Source of the DNA: Saprospiraceae bacterium UBA7328
Lineage (GTDB): Bacteria; Bacteroidota; Bacteroidia; Chitinophagales; Saprospiraceae
Assembly: GCA_002471345.1 (NCBI GenBank)
Contig: DKPS01000198.1
Location: 1-9,590 of the forward strand
Length of the DNA stretch: 9,590 nucleotides
Reading direction: 5' to 3'
The position numbers and the translations under genes were made by a program. Shown here one piece after another: positions 7,101-9,590 of the stretch (the first letter of the stretch is position 1; each line of letters begins with the position of its first letter). The notes beneath the pieces are model-generated. The model made no database searches. It was not told the DNA's origin and saw only the letters and a program-made list of their open reading frames with translations.

Positions 7101-7391
7101 AGGAGAAATGCCTGCTTCAAAACAAAACTTTTTGAGGAGTTCAAAGCAGATACTATTAATCGTTCCTATTAAGGAAAGATTAATAAGATTAGCTTCTTTG
7201 GTCTTACCTTTTTCTAAAAGCTTTTCTCTAATCCGACTTTTAATTTCATTAGCGGCTTTAACTGTAAAGGTGGTAGCTATTATTCTATCTGGGAAAGTCT
7301 CTCCACTTAAAAGCATGTTGCAAATTTGCTCCGTTACTTCATAAGTTTTACCAGTGCCAGCACTGGCTGTAGTTATTTTTGGATACTTCAT
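4197..7391 (-). CDS. AddA/RecB-like UvrD helicase with C-terminal PD-(D/E)XK nuclease
   Basis: Protein of 1064 residues, near the usual AddA length: an ATP-driven 3'-5' SF1A helicase fused to a nuclease, acting on double-strand DNA ends. Helicase motifs in order: Walker A SAGTGKT (10-16), Ia TTFTVKAANEIKSRI (40-54), Walker B DEFQD (339-343), III VGDPKQSIYSFRDADP (365-380), IV SYRS (401-404), V VMTYHQSKGLEW (691-702) and VI EEEKRLFYVGATRAKD (775-790, with arginine R787). The nuclease follows: GNLMH with H913, D991 in INAVIDL, D1004 and K1006 in IIDHKT, and Q1028-x3-Y1032. All key residues are present, so both activities look intact. The Walker A motif begins only eight residues from the start, with no Q-motif in front, as in RecB and Bacteroidota AddA. 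The start is fixed by the ATGA overlap (7388-7391) with the upstream AddB-like gene, which indicates coupled translation and a stable two-subunit complex. An odd DxDxDGxxDxD loop lies at 897-907. Confidence 0.93.
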   Translation of the reverse strand: MKYPKITTASAGTGKTYEVTEQICNMLLSGETFPDRIIATTFTVKAANEIKSRIREKLLEKGKTKEANLINLSLIGTINSICFELLKKFCFEAGISPAVETLDENDSKIIMREILGSIIDEDYLELAKNLYLDGSSGFNVRTPPYLEQIQTIISKLRLNDLDKNKLNDYASNSISQMLDLFQGKIDDHDTKMQEVLEIMKREIESIRTDELKSAKEKRDYVAIESLYRNYKSGDFKWQEWINWNKPKIAQKHFSKDSHEAIQELTSNILANSAYRNDYKAYITKTFEYAGEALDRYQSYKDEKGLLDFTDQEARLHQLIENNTEVVDYLSNNFDLVVVDEFQDVSPLQLSLFVKLAQLVKKNLWVGDPKQSIYSFRDADPELMQGVLNVVPTENKATLSDSYRSRNSLINFANTVFVESFANSLKKEEVVISQADKKITNRAINEEDILKHPVTFLNLEKGNIANKFKQKETLTLKILDIINSELPVFDKKEKSYRPIKYGDISILCRSNAACNEFASYFSKAGIPVSTSTDGLIDEPEIIFTLALLKLMVHRNDTLAKAEVLLYSRFDGDQSSMINDRLQFDNSYEWQEDNYYVEGLNSIRTETQFLSPVRAIEKLASFFRLPELFTSWGNINQRLANIDALLKHANDYQETCNRIMSACTNLGFLECMNDLSKSSEDKGGEQSGNAIKVMTYHQSKGLEWSMVFMWDLDFSLKDRFYGVNISKADEFNALEPLANREIRLSIKGFNGSTNIDAYDSLVDPSPSKIQAQELATEEEKRLFYVGATRAKDYLYICTAQDKFVVPELINPNLNVAKLSNDFHSDAFKWMDEPIKIRKESLPIMRENDLESYNKGHDRRYFKEVGGRKVYDALRITPSSLPAIVGASIDDIIEIHQRIDFDRDGVNDADFGNLMHSLLAAFDLNNELKSYGSFIKERLTDFGWSDKLDSQSLAHSIHKFYHWLDQKYEIKSIYKELPVSEFTDKGNIINAVIDLCIETEKGIIIIDHKTFSTREFNQKAYENKALSFSGQISCYKELLTKGFGKPVIQSFIYFLLEGKMFKLNHGS

Positions 7392-9589
7392 ATTCTACCG
7401 ACAATTTTGTTGTATGAAGAATATTTATCTACTTTTTTCTTTTTTGACTCTATTGGTACTTTAAGAAACCTATTTGTTTCATCAGACCAGATCTGAGATA
7501 TTTCTGCAAGTTGTTTCTCTGATAAGCCCACACCTACCTCAATTTTCCCTCTATTCAACTCTTTATACCTCTCAGTGTAAGTGCTTATCATTTTATTCCA
7601 TAGAATTTGATTGTGAGCATCAATAGACTTGTTGCTTCTAATAACTCGTGAATTGCTAAAGGCTTCATTAGACCTTGAAAGGAATAGTTGCTTAGTTATG
7701 ACATAATAACATAAATGAATTTTGCGACCATTTGCCTTTAGTATATTATTATAGATCATTAATTGGAGCTCTTGTTCATTTATTAGTTCTTCACGTCTTG
7801 CGTTAAAACTGCCCCATTTTAAATCCACAATCACATATTCATCATTACTTCTTTTCAATACCAGATCTAAATCCCCTAAAATGCTGATTTCATCTTTAAC
7901 TTGATGTCGTTGCTCTGATTCCAAAAAAGACCATTGATTCTTCTTTACCTCTTCGAATAAATGCCGGATTGATTTTGTAGCTATGGCACTAAATTCGGAG
8001 AGTGAAATTTCATGTTCTGGTAATAATAGAATAGATCCTTCTTCTTGAATAGTAGACTTTACCTGATGTGCTATTTTCTGTACTATTTCAGCAGTTTTAT
8101 AATCCAAAATATTTTCATCTGACCACAGTTGATGCACGGCACTATGAACCAAATTTCCAAAGAGCCTAGGCGAAATAGTGATATTGGGTATTTCCGTTTC
8201 CCGGATACCCAAATGATAGTTTAAGAAATAGTCATGTGGATAATAGAATAGCTTAACCAAAGAACTGTATGATTCGTATTCTCTTTTTTCTATCTCTTTA
8301 ACTGGGTTTATTTCCCAATGTGTAGAACCTATCGGCAAAGACTTTTTCGGATACTCTTTAATTGTATCGGTACGATTACCATTTCCAGTAAACTTATCGA
8401 GTTCTATTCTCTTATCAATTAAATCAGGGTTTGAAAAAGTTTGAAGTAAGTCATAATAGAGCGGATGGGCTTCTTGTACTTCTCCTTTCACCTTATCAGG
8501 AATGCATAAAATCAATTTTGATTCTGTCATATGAACTGCCAGACTTTGTTGCCAAAACCATTGATTAACAATGCTTTCTTTAGAATGTATAAACTTGTCT
8601 TTCAATAATTTCAGCTCATCAGTCGTCCAATCAGCTGCATACTTCACAGGGTTGTCAGTATTTATAAAATTCCACCAAATGGAAGATTTAGATCTTAATG
8701 TCAGGTTAGCTGGTTCTGTAATAAATGGGACCGCTCCAATTTCATTAAGGTTTCTTTCAATTAAATAGCTAGAGTCTACTGATTCTATCCATTTATTCAA
8801 TTGAAGTTCGGATATAGGTTCATCTTCATTGGTAAAATCTTTAACTATAGATATTAGTTGTTTGCATTGATTGCCCAGTTCTATGAAAGCTCTTTTTACA
8901 GCATCAGATCCATCTGTAATAGAGCTTGAAGTTCCAGCCCATTTTGCTAAATCTTCATATAATGAAATGACGTCCTTTTGATTTGCACCTTTAGATATGT
9001 TTGCTGTTGGCCTATTAAACCATTTGTCAAGATTTTGCTTTACCGACTTAGACTTCTCTGGCCACATATTCGTATAATCATCAATTTTTTCATTCCATTC
9101 AGTGCTACTTATTGATGATTTCCGACTGTAAGTAGTTGCAAGGTTAACCCTTAGTCCTTTGGGAATTGGGGCTATTGGATGAGATAGATACTGCAGTAGT
9201 TTTTGTGGATTCAATGGATTCCATAAGAAGACAGTAATGAGATGAAGTAGCTGCTCTATTGATCCATTTGATTCAGTAGTTCTATATCCTATGGCAGGTA
9301 ATCCACGATTTATTAATGCAGTTTCTAATAATTCCCCTCTATCAGGAAGTATTAATATGGGTTGATTTTGGTTGCCGTCTACAAGCATTTCACCTATGTA
9401 CTCCGCTAACACATTATCATTAAATGCTTTTAAGACAATTAATGATCCGTCATTTACTGCATTAATTTTGGGTAAAGATGAGTCGCTTAACTTCTTCTGA
9501 AATTGACCTAAATCAGTAGAGTTAGATATCCTAGTGAACTCCTCCCAAATTACTTTTATTGACTTCCTCTCTAACGTTTCAAATAGATG
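7388..9589 (-). CDS. AddB/RecC-like PD-(D/E)XK nuclease subunit (5' end outside window)
   Basis: The frame is open to the window edge (first full codon at 9587-9589), giving 733 residues with the N-terminus missing. The GTG at 9412 is only an internal codon. The 59 residues before it continue an AddB-like strand (SLIVLKAF) and should be kept. Numbering from that GTG: 1-90 resemble the second, non-helicase half of AddB (ILPDRGELLETAL, 20-32, then NPQKLLQYLSHPIAP). The C-terminal nuclease has GNLVH (419-423), D514/D516 in GDLDLVL, D530 and K532 in VDLKWG, and Q550-x3-Y554, all intact. The cysteine that normally opens this domain (CPxxYF) is a tyrosine (YYPHDYF, 390-396), and no cysteine at all follows C568, so the classical AddB iron-sulfur cluster cannot form. 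A lysine-rich tail (657-661) ends the protein. AddB proteins are usually 900-1150 residues, so some 200 or more are probably missing. It is coupled to the helicase gene by an ATGA overlap. Confidence 0.88.
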   Translation of the reverse strand, partial: HLFETLERKSIKVIWEEFTRISNSTDLGQFQKKLSDSSLPKINAVNDGSLIVLKAFNDNVLAEYIGEMLVDGNQNQPILILPDRGELLETALINRGLPAIGYRTTESNGSIEQLLHLITVFLWNPLNPQKLLQYLSHPIAPIPKGLRVNLATTYSRKSSISSTEWNEKIDDYTNMWPEKSKSVKQNLDKWFNRPTANISKGANQKDVISLYEDLAKWAGTSSSITDGSDAVKRAFIELGNQCKQLISIVKDFTNEDEPISELQLNKWIESVDSSYLIERNLNEIGAVPFITEPANLTLRSKSSIWWNFINTDNPVKYAADWTTDELKLLKDKFIHSKESIVNQWFWQQSLAVHMTESKLILCIPDKVKGEVQEAHPLYYDLLQTFSNPDLIDKRIELDKFTGNGNRTDTIKEYPKKSLPIGSTHWEINPVKEIEKREYESYSSLVKLFYYPHDYFLNYHLGIRETEIPNITISPRLFGNLVHSAVHQLWSDENILDYKTAEIVQKIAHQVKSTIQEEGSILLLPEHEISLSEFSAIATKSIRHLFEEVKKNQWSFLESEQRHQVKDEISILGDLDLVLKRSNDEYVIVDLKWGSFNARREELINEQELQLMIYNNILKANGRKIHLCYYVITKQLFLSRSNEAFSNSRVIRSNKSIDAHNQILWNKMISTYTERYKELNRGKIEVGVGLSEKQLAEISQIWSDETNRFLKVPIESKKKKVDKYSSYNKIVGRI

Positions 9590-9590
9590 T

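Noticed and set aside
7039..7344. + strand frame of 101 residues inside the helicase gene
   Set aside because: Antisense to the Walker A to motif Ia region of the helicase, with no features of its own.
8571..8768. + strand frame of 65 residues inside the AddB-like gene
   Set aside because: Antisense shadow with no recognisable features.
9410..9412. GTG as the start of the AddB-like protein
   Set aside because: The frame continues without a stop to the window edge and the added residues fit the AddB fold, so the gene begins outside the window.
1..9590. CRISPR array, tRNA, rRNA or complete insertion sequence
   Set aside because: No regularly spaced direct repeats, cloverleaf or rRNA-like stretches, and no transposase other than the resolvase fragment, were seen when reading both strands.

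Overview
The window is AT-rich with no RNA genes. It looks like a Bacteroidota chromosome, probably Cytophagia or Flavobacteriia-like. The grounds are the low GC content, the lack of clear Shine-Dalgarno sequences before most starts, a possible TTTG / TAnnTTTG-type promoter, and an extragenic palindrome of a kind I associate with this phylum. The assignment is an inference from composition and style, not from a marker gene.

Left part (1-3898, all + strand). Four closely spaced genes follow the last codons of an upstream gene (1-42). They encode a PheA/TfdB-type FAD aromatic hydroxylase (44-1738), a fumarylacetoacetate-hydrolase (FAH) family enzyme (1768-2724), and two VOC-fold (glyoxalase / extradiol dioxygenase) proteins (2799-3230 and 3233-3898). 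Gaps are 1, 29, 74 and 2 bases. The 74-base gap holds a REP-like palindrome and a possible promoter. The combination reads as a short aromatic-ring route: hydroxylate the ring, open it between or beside hydroxyls with a VOC metalloenzyme, then cut or hydrate the oxo-acid product with the FAH enzyme. The substrate is not visible. Several textbook active-site residues are altered in these proteins, and the two VOC proteins each seem to lack a part the other has.

Middle (3899-4196). Directly after the stop codon of the second VOC gene lies the first ~20 codons of a serine resolvase/invertase on the - strand, cut off where it meets the VOC gene. About 235 bases without a gene follow, containing a GC-rich hairpin. 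This is a scar of a mobile element at the border between two unrelated gene blocks.

Right part (4197-9590, all - strand). Two translationally coupled genes (ATGA overlap) encode an AddB/RecC-like nuclease subunit (open at the window edge, so its 5' end is missing) followed by a UvrD-type helicase-nuclease resembling AddA/RecB. Together they should form a two-subunit, two-nuclease DNA end-processing machine for double-strand-break repair and degradation of foreign linear DNA. The AddB-like subunit keeps its PD-(D/E)XK residues but has none of the four cysteines that hold the iron-sulfur cluster of classical AddB. Whether the pair is the cell's housekeeping AddAB or a second, accessory/defence-type version cannot be settled from the window, but it sits next to a recombinase remnant.
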